64,000 nucleotides of DNA from Planctomycetota bacterium (GTDB taxonomy: Bacteria; Planctomycetota; J058; JAJDCQ01), in assembly GCA_029260755.1 (NCBI GenBank), contig JAJDCQ010000035.1:35116-99115 (forward strand), given 5' to 3'. Below, piece by piece: positions 41,344 to 51,170 of the stretch (position 1 is the stretch's first letter; each line of letters begins with the position of its first letter). The notes under the pieces were generated by a model. It saw only the letters and a list, made by a program, of their open reading frames with translations, did no database searches and was not told where the DNA came from. The position numbers and the translations under genes were made by a program.

Positions 41344-44300
41344 ATGCTCTCCAAGAACGACATCCGATTCGGGAAGATCGCCGTCCGCGAACGGCTGCTC
41401 ACGCGTGAGCAGCTCAACAAGGCCATCAAGACCAAGAAAAAGCTCGAAGAGAAGCGCCCCGACAAGGAGATCACCCTCGCCGCGGTCCTCCACCGCAAGG
41501 GGTATCTCGACAAGGCGCAGATCGACGAGGTCGTCCGGCTCCACAACGCCAGGGTCAAGACCCGGTCGGGCGACCTCGACGACCCGAGCGGCAGCGGCAA
41601 CGCGAGCGGCGAGGGGAGCGGCTCGGAGGGAGCGGCCGACGCGGTCGCGGACTCCGACGCGACGGCGACGGCGACCAAGACGAAGAGCCGGTCCAAGACC
41701 AGGCCGAAGAAGACGCGCACCAAGACGAAGCGGAGCAGCCGCCTCCCCGCCGATGACGAGTCGGCCGCTCCCGCCGTCGACGAGCCGGCCGCCGAGCCCG
41801 ACGCCGACGAGGCCAAGACGTCGCGGAGGACGTCGCGGAAGACCGGCCGGTCGGGCAAGTCGAGCGGCAAGACACGGTCGGTGCCGAAGACCGACGGCGC
41901 GAACGGAAACGGTCACCCCAAGTCCGGCGAGAACGGTCGCAACGGCAACGGCGCCGTCTCCGCGGTGGCCTCCGCCGTCGCGAGCGCGAGCGCGTCGTAT
42001 GCCGACAGCGCCGACCTCGAGGCGAGCCACTCCCTCCGTCCGACGATCAAGGTCAAGGCCGGAAAGCTCATCGTCAGCTGCCCCGACTGCGGCAAGAAGT
42101 TCGCGGCGAAGGAGAAGCAGCTCGGACGGAAGTTCAAGTGCCGCGGCTGCGGCGAGGTGCTCCGCCTCCCGAAGTCGCTCGACGAGCCCGATCCGCCTCG
42201 CAAGAAGCGCCGCCGCAAGAAGCCGACGGCCGAGGCCGAGGCGGCGACCGCGACCGCGACCGCGACCGCGACCGAGGAGAAGACGCACCGCCGCAAGCGT
42301 CGCAAGAGCAAGACCGCCAGCGAGCCGGCCGTCGAGGCGCCCGAGAAGAGCGGCGCGACCGCCGTCTCCGACGCCGAGGTCTCCGACGCCACCGCCGCGG
42401 CGCTCGGCGAGGCGAGCGCGACGCTCTCGGACGAGGCGACCGGCACCGAGACCAGGTCGAAGACGAAGCGCTCCTCGAAGAGCCGGAGCGAGCGTCGAAG
42501 CCGTCGCACGAAGAAGAAGCGCGAGAAGCCCAAGTTCGACAAGCCGAACCCGGGCGTGCTGACCAAGACCCCGACCAAGCAGGCCGGCGCGAAGCAGTCG
42601 GCGTGGGAGCGGGCGAAGGCGGCGATCGAGCTCGCGAAGGCGAAGAAGGAGGATCGCGACAGCAACCGCCACGACGAGGGCACGAGCGGTCCGGGCTTCA
42701 AGCCGGCCCAGCTCGACGTCCTCGAGGCGAGCAGCGCCGACCTCGGCAGCGACGACGAGGACGCCCTCGAGGCGGCCCGCTCCGGCTCGATCGCCGTCCC
42801 CCTGTCCGAGGCGAAGAAGCGCACGAGCGGCTACGCCGACGCCGTCGACGCCGCGATCGAGAAGACCGAGAAGCTTCGCGAGCAGGCCGAGCTCCGGCGC
42901 AAGGGTCTCCTGCCCGAGGACAAGGCGAGCCCCGCCGCGATCGCGGCGATGCTCGCGATCATCCTGGCCACCGGCGGCGCGATCGCGGGCGTGGTCTACC
43001 TCCAGAGCAAGGGCGACGTCGACGCGGCGACCGTGCGCGCCAAGAACGTCGAGGAGGAGATCGCCAGGAACGAGGCGCGGATCCGCGAGGCGGCGCAGCG
43101 GGCCAGCGAGCTGATCGCGATCGCGAAGGACCCGACGAAGCGCGGCAACGCGAATCAGGTCCACACCGAGGCGTTCGGCCTCGTCCACGAGCTCGAGACG
43201 ATCACGAAGGACGCCGCGGCGGTGCCGACGCCCGACGCGCAGAAGGCCGCCGTGGCGCTGGTCGCCGAGCTCCAGTACGTCACGCTCATCCGCGACCTCC
43301 ACGTCGTCCAGGGCGACGCGCGGCGCTGGTCGAAGTCGCTCGACGCGCTCGAGGTGGCCGTCGACAACTACGGCGACGCCTTCGCGCTCGACCCGACGTT
43401 CTTCGAGGCGCTCGAGAAGCAGGCCGAGGTCGAGTGGATCCGCCGCCGGTACGCGATCGCCGCGACCGTCTACGAGCGGTTGCTGAGCAAGGGCAAGGAG
43501 GAGAAGTCCTCGCGTCGCGACCGCTGGCGGCTGCGGCAGGTCGTCGCCCTCGCCCTCGCCGGAAAGTACCAGGACGCGAGCACCGAGCTCCAGCCGCTGC
43601 TGAAGGACGACCGCGAGCTCGGCCTCCTCCGGGCGCGGATCATGGGGCTCCAGGGGACGACCGCCACCGCGATCCAGGAGGCCGCCAGCAGCGGCGCTCC
43701 CGAGGCGCGGACCGAGTTCGTGAAGGGCGAGATCTACCGGCTTCGGAACAAGCTCGACGAGGCCGAGCAGGCCTACGCGAGCTCGAAGACCGCCGACGGC
43801 GCCGAGCCGCGCGGCCCGTGGGGCCTCGGCATGGTCGCGCTCGCCCGCTGGGACTTCGAGGCGGCCGCGGAGCACTTCGCCGAGTCCGGCCGGCGCGATC
43901 CGGCGTTCGCGCCCGCCCTCATCGGCGAGGCCAGCGCGAGGCTCGGCCTCCTCGATGTCGATCGCGCGCTCGCCGCCCTCGACGAGGCGGCGACCGACGC
44001 GGAGGAGGCGTGGGCGCTCACCCAGGCGCCCGACCACGTCTGGGCGTTCGAGGCGAGCGATCCGTTCGGCTGGGAGCCCGGTCGGCTCCTGAGCGAGATC
44101 CGGCGGCGCCAGGCGGACGTCTACCTCCTCAAGGATCAGCAGCCTCAGGCCGAGGCGCGCATCACCGAGGCGCTGAGGAAGGTCGACCCGTTCTCACCGC
44201 TCACCCTCGCGCTCGGCGCCGAGGTGGTCCTCCTGCGCGGCGACAAGCACGCCGCGGAGAGCCACCTCCGGGTCGCGCGGCGCGCCCTCGAGCAGGTGCA

Positions 44301-45159
44301 GCCCGACGCGGCGGCGCCGGCGGCCGTCGGAGGCGTCCGGGTCGACAAGGATCTCGAGGACTACTCCGACCTGGTCACGAGCGACGAGACGGCCGCGTAC
44401 CTGATCGCGGTCGGACGCTTCCAGCTCGCCCGCGACGAGTTCGGCCGGGCGCAGCGCGCGCTCGACAAGGCCGTCCGGATCCGCGGCGACGACCCCGAGG
44501 CGAGGACGCTCTTCGGTCAGGCGCTGATGCAGATGCACGACGAGGTCGCCGCCGCGGTCCACTACGGCCAGGCTCTCAAGCTCGAGACCGAGTCGGGGAC
44601 GGCGGCCGGGAGCATCTATCTCGCGGCCAAGGCCGCGGTCGAGGCGGCCCTCGCGAGCAAGGAGGCCGAGGCGGTCCGCAAGGCCCGCGGCCTGATCGCG
44701 CTGGCGCTCCACTGGAACGAGAACCACGCCAGCGCGCTCATCCTCTCGAGCAAGCTCCACGAGGGTCTCGAGGAGTGGGAGCCGGCCGAGGCGGCTCTCG
44801 CCCGCGCGGTCGAGGCGAACCCGTTCTGCCTCGAGGCGTTCCTCGAGCTCGGCTACCTCCTGACGATCCGCTCCCCGAACCGTCGGGCGGAGGAAGCCCA
44901 CGCCGCGTTCGAGCGGGCGATCGAGCTCGACGGCACGAACGTGAAGGCCTGGGTCGGCCGCGGCGTCGCCCGCTACGTCGGCAACAACATCCGCGGCGCT
45001 CACGAGGACCTGACCAAGGCGATCGAGATCGACCCGGCCTACCCCGAGACCTACCGGTACCGCTTCCAGCTCAACCGGGACCGCCGGAACTTCGAGGAAG
45101 CGAAGCGGGATGCCATCGAGTACGAGCGCCTGACGGGCGAGAAGCTCCTCGACGGCTAG
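41344..45159 (+). CDS. Large TPR membrane protein with MshEN-like domain and zinc ribbon
   Basis: 1271 residues. N-terminal helical domain (IRFGKIAVRERLLTREQLNK, then a second half with VLHRKGYLDKAQIDEVVRLH) resembling the MshEN/GspE N-terminal module. A Lys/Arg/Ala/Thr-rich disordered stretch follows, then a zinc ribbon (CPDCGKKFAAKEKQLGRKFK, then CRGC; about 239-279), more basic linker, one membrane helix (about 531-553, IAAMLAIILATGGAIAGVVY) and about 700 residues of TPR-like helices with recurrent EAFLELGYLL, ALARAVEANPF and AIEIDPAYPETY signatures. The zinc ribbon side would be cytoplasmic and the TPRs outside. Function unknown; probably a scaffold. Same domain order as the protein at 54771-59627. 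Confidence 0.93.
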   Translation: MLSKNDIRFGKIAVRERLLTREQLNKAIKTKKKLEEKRPDKEITLAAVLHRKGYLDKAQIDEVVRLHNARVKTRSGDLDDPSGSGNASGEGSGSEGAADAVADSDATATATKTKSRSKTRPKKTRTKTKRSSRLPADDESAAPAVDEPAAEPDADEAKTSRRTSRKTGRSGKSSGKTRSVPKTDGANGNGHPKSGENGRNGNGAVSAVASAVASASASYADSADLEASHSLRPTIKVKAGKLIVSCPDCGKKFAAKEKQLGRKFKCRGCGEVLRLPKSLDEPDPPRKKRRRKKPTAEAEAATATATATATEEKTHRRKRRKSKTASEPAVEAPEKSGATAVSDAEVSDATAAALGEASATLSDEATGTETRSKTKRSSKSRSERRSRRTKKKREKPKFDKPNPGVLTKTPTKQAGAKQSAWERAKAAIELAKAKKEDRDSNRHDEGTSGPGFKPAQLDVLEASSADLGSDDEDALEAARSGSIAVPLSEAKKRTSGYADAVDAAIEKTEKLREQAELRRKGLLPEDKASPAAIAAMLAIILATGGAIAGVVYLQSKGDVDAATVRAKNVEEEIARNEARIREAAQRASELIAIAKDPTKRGNANQVHTEAFGLVHELETITKDAAAVPTPDAQKAAVALVAELQYVTLIRDLHVVQGDARRWSKSLDALEVAVDNYGDAFALDPTFFEALEKQAEVEWIRRRYAIAATVYERLLSKGKEEKSSRRDRWRLRQVVALALAGKYQDASTELQPLLKDDRELGLLRARIMGLQGTTATAIQEAASSGAPEARTEFVKGEIYRLRNKLDEAEQAYASSKTADGAEPRGPWGLGMVALARWDFEAAAEHFAESGRRDPAFAPALIGEASARLGLLDVDRALAALDEAATDAEEAWALTQAPDHVWAFEASDPFGWEPGRLLSEIRRRQADVYLLKDQQPQAEARITEALRKVDPFSPLTLALGAEVVLLRGDKHAAESHLRVARRALEQVQPDAAAPAAVGGVRVDKDLEDYSDLVTSDETAAYLIAVGRFQLARDEFGRAQRALDKAVRIRGDDPEARTLFGQALMQMHDEVAAAVHYGQALKLETESGTAAGSIYLAAKAAVEAALASKEAEAVRKARGLIALALHWNENHASALILSSKLHEGLEEWEPAEAALARAVEANPFCLEAFLELGYLLTIRSPNRRAEEAHAAFERAIELDGTNVKAWVGRGVARYVGNNIRGAHEDLTKAIEIDPAYPETYRYRFQLNRDRRNFEEAKRDAIEYERLTGEKLLDG

Positions 45160-45164
45160 TCAGT

Positions 45165-45510
45165 CTGTCGACAGGCGGCAGGCAACAGCGAGACGCGTCC
45201 GTCCCCGGAAAAACGTCGCGCCTCTGCACGAGATCCGTCGCCGTTCCAGGAACGACGGAATCTCCGGTGCGGCATCGACTCGGCGCCGACCGGAACAGTC
45301 CGCGCAATCCGCGTAATCCGCGGTTTCGTTCTTTCGGCGGAGAACAACGAGTGGAACCGCGGATTACGCGGATTGCGCGGAGTGCGAGCTGCAGGCTCGC
45401 GAACTCATTGCCCGCGCCCGTGTTCGAGGAACGAGACTCTCGGGCATTGATTGGCAACGGCTCGGCGACGTCCGAACCGGTCCGCGCAGTCCGCGCAATC
45501 CGCGGTTCGT
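45165..45510. repeat. Inverted-repeat element, family B (CGCGGATT type), copy 1
   Basis: The gap between two convergent genes is filled by this element. Its core is a perfect 26-bp inverted repeat (45300-45325 and 45355-45380) with a 29-nt loop, built from 9-bp units NCGCGGATT. A third copy of the arm lies at 45480-45507, next to the stop of the minus-strand gene. The block around GGCTCGGCGACG (45459-45470) recurs in copy 2. No ORF of its own; it may also act as a bidirectional terminator because of the stem. Confidence 0.85.
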
Positions 45511-48500
45511 CTATCCGCCGCCCGAGCCGCCGCCGCTGCCGTCGCCGGCGCCGCCCCCCGAGCCGTCGCCGCCGCCGCCTGCCGGGGGCGTTCCGCCACC
45601 CGGAGGCGGTGCCTCGCCGCCGCCCGGCGGAGGCGTGGCTCCGTCGCCGCCGTCCTCGGGAGGCTTCGGCTTGCGGACGCCGGGGATCTCGATGTCGTCG
45701 CCGGTCTCGACGCCCTCCTCACCTTCGATGGTGAGGATGCCCATGATGCCGAGCATCACCTGGAAGACCTCGCCGGATCCGATCGTGATCTCGCCGACCT
45801 GGAGCGGCTTGCCGTTGAGGCGCTCGTCGAGGATCAGGGTGTAGGTTCCCGGCGCGACCGTCTCCTTCTTGCGCTCGCCCGGTTCGAGCTCGAAGCCGAC
45901 GCTGCCGCTTCCGTCCTTGGCGAAGAAGGCGATCTTGACCCGCTCGGCCGTCCCGTTTCCGGTCTCGACGGCGGCTCCGCTTCCGAGGGCCGCGTCGGCC
46001 TTCGACTCGAAGTCCTCGGGCAGCGGGATGTGCTGCATCACCTCGCTCTCGAGGAAGAGCTGGAGCGCCACGAGCTGGGCGTTGGCGTCCTCGAAGCCGA
46101 AGTAGTCGGCCGCGCGCACGAGGGGGGCGAGCTCGAGGCGCTTCGGCCGCTGGGTCCCGCTCGTCGCCTTGCGGATCAGCTCGCGGACGGCGCTCTCGAG
46201 GAGGTGCTTGGGGTACTTGCCCTCGACGACCTTGGCGAGGATCTCGCCGCGGATCGCCCAGCTCCCCTGGAGGAGCGCTCGCTTGAGGGCGTCCGCGCTC
46301 CGGCCGGTCTTGATCCGGGTGAGGGCGAGGGCGGCGAGCGGCTCGCCCTTGTCGAGCTTCTCGGCGAGCTTCGGCACGGCCTTGTCGCTCGCCTTCTCGA
46401 GCGCCTCGAGGGCGGCATCGCCCGAGACCTCGCCCTCGTCGAGGAGCGCCTGGACGAACACGTCGACGCCGCGGGCCGGCGCGACGACGGCGAGCGCCTT
46501 GATCGCGGCCGCCTTCACCCGGTCGCTCGCGTCCTCCTCGATGATGCGCAGGAGGGTGTCGCCCGACTCCTTCTTGCCGAAGTAGGCGAGGCGCTCGCAG
46601 GCGCGCTCCCGCTTGTCCTCGGACTGGGTCGTCCCGAGCTCGAGGAGGTCCTTGAGGCCCTCGACGGCCGCGGGGTCCTTCGCCCGGAGGAGGTCGTTGA
46701 ACGCGCGCTCGCCGTCCTTCACGAGGTCACGCGCGAGGGCGCGGCCCATGAAGCGCCAGGCGTCTCGCCCGCCGGTCGAGGCGACGGCGCGGAGCGCGGC
46801 GTTGCGGATCTCCTCGTCCTCCTCGGGGTCGTCGATGAGGTCGACGATGTGACTCGGCGTCGTCTTGTCGCGGGCGGAGGTGAGGTAGTCGAGGGCGCGG
46901 AGGCGCAGGTTGAGGTTCGCGTTCTTGTTGTTCGCCACCTCGGTGAGCTGGTAGGCGCTCTCGCCGTTGCCGTCGAGGGCGTCCTCGCCGAGGAGGCGGA
47001 CCCGATCGGTCTCCTCGAGCTCGATCCGGACCTCCTCCTTCTCGGAGCCGCCGAGGTACTCGAGCGCCTCGGCGTAGAGGCGGACCGCCTCATTGAGGTC
47101 GCCGCCGGCCTTCTTCGCGCGCGCCTCGCGCGCGAGGCGCCGTCCCTCCTCGCCGCCGCCGGTCATCATGAGCGCCGCGAGGACGATCAGGCCGGCCGCG
47201 CCGGCCAGGCCCAGCGCGATGAACGGGAGGTAGGCGCGGAAGCCTGCGTCCTGGCTGATGATCTCCTGCTGCTGGCCGCGGAGCTTGCGGCGCTGCGGCG
47301 CCTTCTGGCGGTCGCTGATCTGCTTGTGCCCGCCCGAGGAGACCGGCTCGAGCATCCCGTGGCTGGCCGCGGTCGCGGGGTTGCTCGCCCGCATCCTCGG
47401 GTCGCCGCCGAGGTCGCTCCGGATCATCGGGTTACTGCCGGACGGGGCGCCGTCGAGGATCGCCGTCGGGGCGCCGGCGATGTTCGGATCGCTCGCGACG
47501 GGCATGCCGGGGTGGGTCGCCGGCTGGAGGTGGCCGCCGCTGTGGCCGGGATGGCTGCCGCTCGCCGCCGGCGGATACGAGCCGCTGCCGACCGCGCCGA
47601 AGGCGCCGCTGCCGATCGCTCCGAACGCGCCGCTCCCCGGAACGGGCGGGAACCCGCCGCTGCCCGAGGCCGGCGGGAAGGCTCCCGAGCCCGGGGCGGG
47701 TGGGAAGGCGCCCGAGCCAGGCGCCGGCGGGAAGGCGCCCGAGCCGGGCGCGGGCGGGAACGCGCCGGTTCCGGGGACGGGGTAGGCGCCGCTTCCGGGG
47801 ACAGGGAACGCTCCGCTTCCGGGCGCGGGCGGGAACGCTCCGCTGCCCGGGGCGGGCGGGAACGCTCCGGTGCCGGGGGCGGGCGGATAGGCTCCGCTCC
47901 CGGGGATCGGGAAGGCTCCGCTGCCGGGCGCGGGCGGATAGGCTCCCGAGCCCGGGGCGGGCGGGAAGGCGCCCGAGCCGGGCGCGGCCGGGAACGCGCC
48001 GGTTCCGGGGATCGGCGCGTGGGTGCCGGTGCCGCTCGCGCTCGGACCGCCGTCGGCCATCGTCTGGGCGAAGTTGTAGCCCGACGCGGGGACGCCGTCG
48101 GCGTCGGAGACGGTCTGGGCGAAGTTGATCTCGCCGCCGCTGGCATCCATCTGCGGGCCGCCGTCGGCGACCGTCTGGGCGAAGTTGTAGCCGCCGCTCG
48201 CGTCCGGGGCGCCCTCGGCGATCGTCTGGGCGGCGCTGTAGGCGGTCTCGCCCGGGGGCCCCTCGGCGATCGTCTGGGCGGCGTGGTAACCGCTCGCGGC
48301 CGGCGGGCCCTCGGCGATCGTCTGGGCGAAGTTGAGGTGCCCGCTGCCGCTCGGCGCGCCGGGGTCGAACCCGACGTGCGAACCGCTGACGGGGTCGAGC
48401 TGCGCGCCGGACGCGGCCGGCGGCGCGATGCCATCGAGGCCCATGCCGTCGAACGTCTCACCGCGCTCGTGGGCGGCCTTGGCGGCCGCGATGTCGCCGG

Positions 48501-49179
48501 CGAGCGAGCCGATGATCGTCGGCATGTCGTCGGGGGAGAGCACCCGGGTCCCGTGGGTGTCCTCCATCGCGGCAGCGGTCCGGGCCGCGTCGAGGACGCC
48601 GGGCAGCTCGTCGGGCTCGAGCGCGGCCGTCCGGTAGTTCGCGTGGTCCTGCGAGGCGGTCATTCCGCCGCCGTTGCCGTTGCCCTCGCCCCAGGGCTCG
48701 ACGCAGATCGGGCACGCCTCGGCCCCGACGCTCCGGAGCCACTCGTTCTCGAAAGTCGAGAAGCACGTCGGGCAGATCCCCGAGCGCGACTGGACCATCT
48801 GAAGGCACTGGTCGGCGACGGGCAGCGAGAGCAGGCCCTGCTGGACGAGGGCGTCCCGGAGGCGCCCGCCGTTGCCGAACACCTCGGCGCGGGCGTTCTC
48901 GACGGCGTCGGCGGCCGCGTGGCCGCCGTCGATGACCTCGCTCGCGAGGAGCGCGTCCTCGACCGCGTCGTAGCCCTGGTCGTCCTCGATCCCGCCGTTG
49001 AGCTGCCGAAGGCACGCGACGAGGATGCCGCGGTCGATGCAGCCCGTCTCGGCGGCGTATCGGCCGAGCGGCAACCCCTGGTTGCGCGCCTCGTCGATCG
49101 TCGGCTGAAGCTGCTCGGCCGAGAGCCCCTGCCGCGAGACGAGCAGCTGGCCCAGCTCGAGGTCCTGGTCCATGTCCAT
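45511..49179 (-). CDS. Large membrane protein with MshEN-like domain, TxxD/E and GSGAFP repeats and HEAT-like region
   Basis: 1222 residues from the ATG at 49179, with GGGAG upstream. MshEN-like N-terminus (LELGQLLVSRQGLSAEQLQ), zinc finger (CPTCFSTFENEWLRSVGAEA then CPIC; about 136-160), six repeats of the form (F/A)AQT(I/V/M)(A/S)(E/D) (about 276-375) and about 14 copies of PG(S/T)GA(F/Y)P (about 385-540). One membrane helix (about 648-673), then helical repeats resembling HEAT (700-1000), then a beta domain (KETVAPGTYTLILDERLNG) and a Gly/Pro tail. Low-complexity repeats are translated, not a DNA array. Function unknown; the TxxD/E repeats suggest phosphothreonine-dependent docking. Confidence 0.92.
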   Translation of the reverse strand: MDMDQDLELGQLLVSRQGLSAEQLQPTIDEARNQGLPLGRYAAETGCIDRGILVACLRQLNGGIEDDQGYDAVEDALLASEVIDGGHAAADAVENARAEVFGNGGRLRDALVQQGLLSLPVADQCLQMVQSRSGICPTCFSTFENEWLRSVGAEACPICVEPWGEGNGNGGGMTASQDHANYRTAALEPDELPGVLDAARTAAAMEDTHGTRVLSPDDMPTIIGSLAGDIAAAKAAHERGETFDGMGLDGIAPPAASGAQLDPVSGSHVGFDPGAPSGSGHLNFAQTIAEGPPAASGYHAAQTIAEGPPGETAYSAAQTIAEGAPDASGGYNFAQTVADGGPQMDASGGEINFAQTVSDADGVPASGYNFAQTMADGGPSASGTGTHAPIPGTGAFPAAPGSGAFPPAPGSGAYPPAPGSGAFPIPGSGAYPPAPGTGAFPPAPGSGAFPPAPGSGAFPVPGSGAYPVPGTGAFPPAPGSGAFPPAPGSGAFPPAPGSGAFPPASGSGGFPPVPGSGAFGAIGSGAFGAVGSGSYPPAASGSHPGHSGGHLQPATHPGMPVASDPNIAGAPTAILDGAPSGSNPMIRSDLGGDPRMRASNPATAASHGMLEPVSSGGHKQISDRQKAPQRRKLRGQQQEIISQDAGFRAYLPFIALGLAGAAGLIVLAALMMTGGGEEGRRLAREARAKKAGGDLNEAVRLYAEALEYLGGSEKEEVRIELEETDRVRLLGEDALDGNGESAYQLTEVANNKNANLNLRLRALDYLTSARDKTTPSHIVDLIDDPEEDEEIRNAALRAVASTGGRDAWRFMGRALARDLVKDGERAFNDLLRAKDPAAVEGLKDLLELGTTQSEDKRERACERLAYFGKKESGDTLLRIIEEDASDRVKAAAIKALAVVAPARGVDVFVQALLDEGEVSGDAALEALEKASDKAVPKLAEKLDKGEPLAALALTRIKTGRSADALKRALLQGSWAIRGEILAKVVEGKYPKHLLESAVRELIRKATSGTQRPKRLELAPLVRAADYFGFEDANAQLVALQLFLESEVMQHIPLPEDFESKADAALGSGAAVETGNGTAERVKIAFFAKDGSGSVGFELEPGERKKETVAPGTYTLILDERLNGKPLQVGEITIGSGEVFQVMLGIMGILTIEGEEGVETGDDIEIPGVRKPKPPEDGGDGATPPPGGGEAPPPGGGTPPAGGGGDGSGGGAGDGSGGGSGGG

Positions 49180-49361
49180 GTCGAGTCTCCCGCGGCGCCG
49201 GCGCCCGCGTGCTCGGGTGGTACGTGCAATGTCTGATGCAATACAAGCAGCGAGCGGGCGGGCCTTCAAGGGGCCGGCGCGCTTGACGCGACGCGGCAGG
49301 CCCGCTCGCCGGGCGGGCGGGGCGCGGCGGGACGGCGCGCGGGCGGGGCGGAGCGGCCGGA

Positions 49362-51170
49362 CTACTCCTCGGCGACCGGGATCTGGATCGTCATCACCGG
49401 GCCGAAGCTCCAGAGGAGGCTCGAGCCGCTGCGGTGCTCCATCTGGAGGCGGAGCTCGATCACGCCCGGCTCATCGGGGGCGATCATGTCGAACTCGAAC
49501 GTGGCCCCGTTCCCGTTCGCGATCTGCTTCCCGGGCGCGAGCCAGAGCTCGCCGAGGAGGTGCTCGTCGATCGGGATCACCTCCTCGACGGGGCGGGTGT
49601 CGATCTCCTGCTCGCTCTCCTCGTCGCCGCCGGCGTCATCATCGTCATCGTCGTCGGCGGCGTCGCTGGCGGCCCGCTTCTCCCGGAGATCCTCGCGGTC
49701 CTTCTCGAGCTTCGCCTTCCGGATCGCGACGAGGGTCGCGCGCGTCTCGTCGTCGACCGGGACGAGGCGGTAGGCGCGCGTCCAGGAGAGCGCCCCGGCG
49801 TTCTTGACCGCGATCTCGATCGAGAACTCGTCGCCCGGATAGAGATCGTCCTCCTCGGGGAGGTAGTGGTCGTCGACCATCTCCTCGGCCGCGTCGCCGC
49901 TCGCCGGGATCGCGAGCGAGAGATGGGGGACGTAGGTGACGACGAGGAGCGAGACGACGAGCAGCCCGAGGAAGGGCAGGCTCACCTTGTAGAGGAGGAC
50001 CACCGGGCGCTCGAACCGGAGGCTCGCCAGGAAGAGGTTCAGGCCAACCGGCGGGGTCGAGTACCCGATCTCGAGGTTCGTCAGGAAGATGATCCCGAGG
50101 TGGACCGGGTCGATCCCGTAGTGATCGGCGATCGGCTTGATCAGGGGGACGACGATCAGGATCGCGCTGAAGATGTCCATCATGCAGCCGACGATGATCA
50201 GGAAGATGTTCAGCGCGATCAGGAAGACGATCGGCGAGCTGATGTAGGCCTCCATCCACCTCAGGATCGTCTGCGGCACCTCCTCGCCGGTGAGCCAGTC
50301 GGCCAGCGAGATCGCCATCCCCATGATGATGAGGATCGCGCCGACGAGCACGGCCGTCTTGTGGAGGACGCGGGGCAGCTCCTTCAGGGAGATCTCGCGG
50401 TAGATCACGCACTCGACGAAGAGGACGTAGGCGGCCGCCACGCCGCTCGCCTCGGCCGCCGTGTAGAAGCCTCCGTAGATCCCGCCGATCACGAGGACGG
50501 GGATCGGCAGCTCCCAGGCGGCCGCCCGGAGCGCTCGGCCGAGCTCGCCAAAGGCGAACGACTGCCGCGGCGCCTTGCTCCGGATGCCGATCCAGACCGA
50601 GTACGCCCCGAGGACGGCCATCAGGAAGATGCCGGGCAGGAGGCCGGCCTTGAAGAGGTGGTCGACGTCCACCTCGCCGATCACGCCGTAGACGATGATG
50701 GCGAGGCTCGGCGGGAAGAGGAGGCCGAGGCTGCCGCAGGTGGTGAGCAGGCCGAGGCTGAACTCCTCGGGGTACTTCTCGCGGAGCAGGATCGGAAAGA
50801 GCAGCCCGCCCAGCGCGATGATGGTCACGCCGCTCGCGCCGGTGAACGCGGTGAACCACGCGCACGCGACGATCGAGGCGACCGCGATCCCGCCGGGGAA
50901 CCAGCCGAGCGAGGCGCGGGCGAGGGCGACGATCCGCTGGGGGCTCTTGCTCTCGCCGAGGAGCGCGCCGGCCAGGCTGAAGAGCGGGATCGCGACGAAG
51001 AGCGGCTGGGTCGCGATCTTCTTGTACCAGCCGATGTAGACGAGCGCCTGCCAGTTCTCGGCCTCGCCCGTCGAGAAGGCGAGGACGGCCGCCCCGCCGA
51101 TCACGAGGAAGAGCGGCAGCCCGAAGAGCGCCCCGAGGAGGATCACCGCGCCGACGAGGATGGTCGTCAC
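49362..51170 (-). CDS. dctM: TRAP transporter large permease DctM with C-terminal Ig-like extension
   Basis: 602 residues from the GTG that overlaps the dctQ stop (GTGA). Residues 1-417 are a normal DctM permease: LFGLPLFLVIGGAAVLAF, PLFVAIPLFSLAGALLGES, FTAFTGASGVTIIALGGLLF, TCGSLGLLFPPSLAIIVYG and NLEIGYSTPPVGLNLFLA. Residues 418-602 are extra: an acidic DDDDDDD stretch inserted in a domain with VKNAGALSWTRAYRLV at the front and FEFDMIAPDEPGVIEL at the back. This is the pattern of the Ig-like domain of NBR1 (FW domain). Last gene of the TRAP operon. The permease itself moves an organic acid or similar solute with an ion gradient. Confidence 0.93.
   Translation of the reverse strand: MTTILVGAVILLGALFGLPLFLVIGGAAVLAFSTGEAENWQALVYIGWYKKIATQPLFVAIPLFSLAGALLGESKSPQRIVALARASLGWFPGGIAVASIVACAWFTAFTGASGVTIIALGGLLFPILLREKYPEEFSLGLLTTCGSLGLLFPPSLAIIVYGVIGEVDVDHLFKAGLLPGIFLMAVLGAYSVWIGIRSKAPRQSFAFGELGRALRAAAWELPIPVLVIGGIYGGFYTAAEASGVAAAYVLFVECVIYREISLKELPRVLHKTAVLVGAILIIMGMAISLADWLTGEEVPQTILRWMEAYISSPIVFLIALNIFLIIVGCMMDIFSAILIVVPLIKPIADHYGIDPVHLGIIFLTNLEIGYSTPPVGLNLFLASLRFERPVVLLYKVSLPFLGLLVVSLLVVTYVPHLSLAIPASGDAAEEMVDDHYLPEEDDLYPGDEFSIEIAVKNAGALSWTRAYRLVPVDDETRATLVAIRKAKLEKDREDLREKRAASDAADDDDDDDAGGDEESEQEIDTRPVEEVIPIDEHLLGELWLAPGKQIANGNGATFEFDMIAPDEPGVIELRLQMEHRSGSSLLWSFGPVMTIQIPVAEE

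Noticed and set aside
47560..48345. Array-like DNA repeats that could be read as CRISPR or VNTR
   Set aside because: They are in frame and encode GSGAFP and AQT repeats within one protein; spacing and lack of unique spacers rule out CRISPR.
49180..49361. A small gene between dctM and the HEAT-like protein
   Set aside because: The gap is GC-rich with no supported start or ORF; a weak TTGAAG-17-TTGTAT on the minus strand was too poor to list as a promoter.
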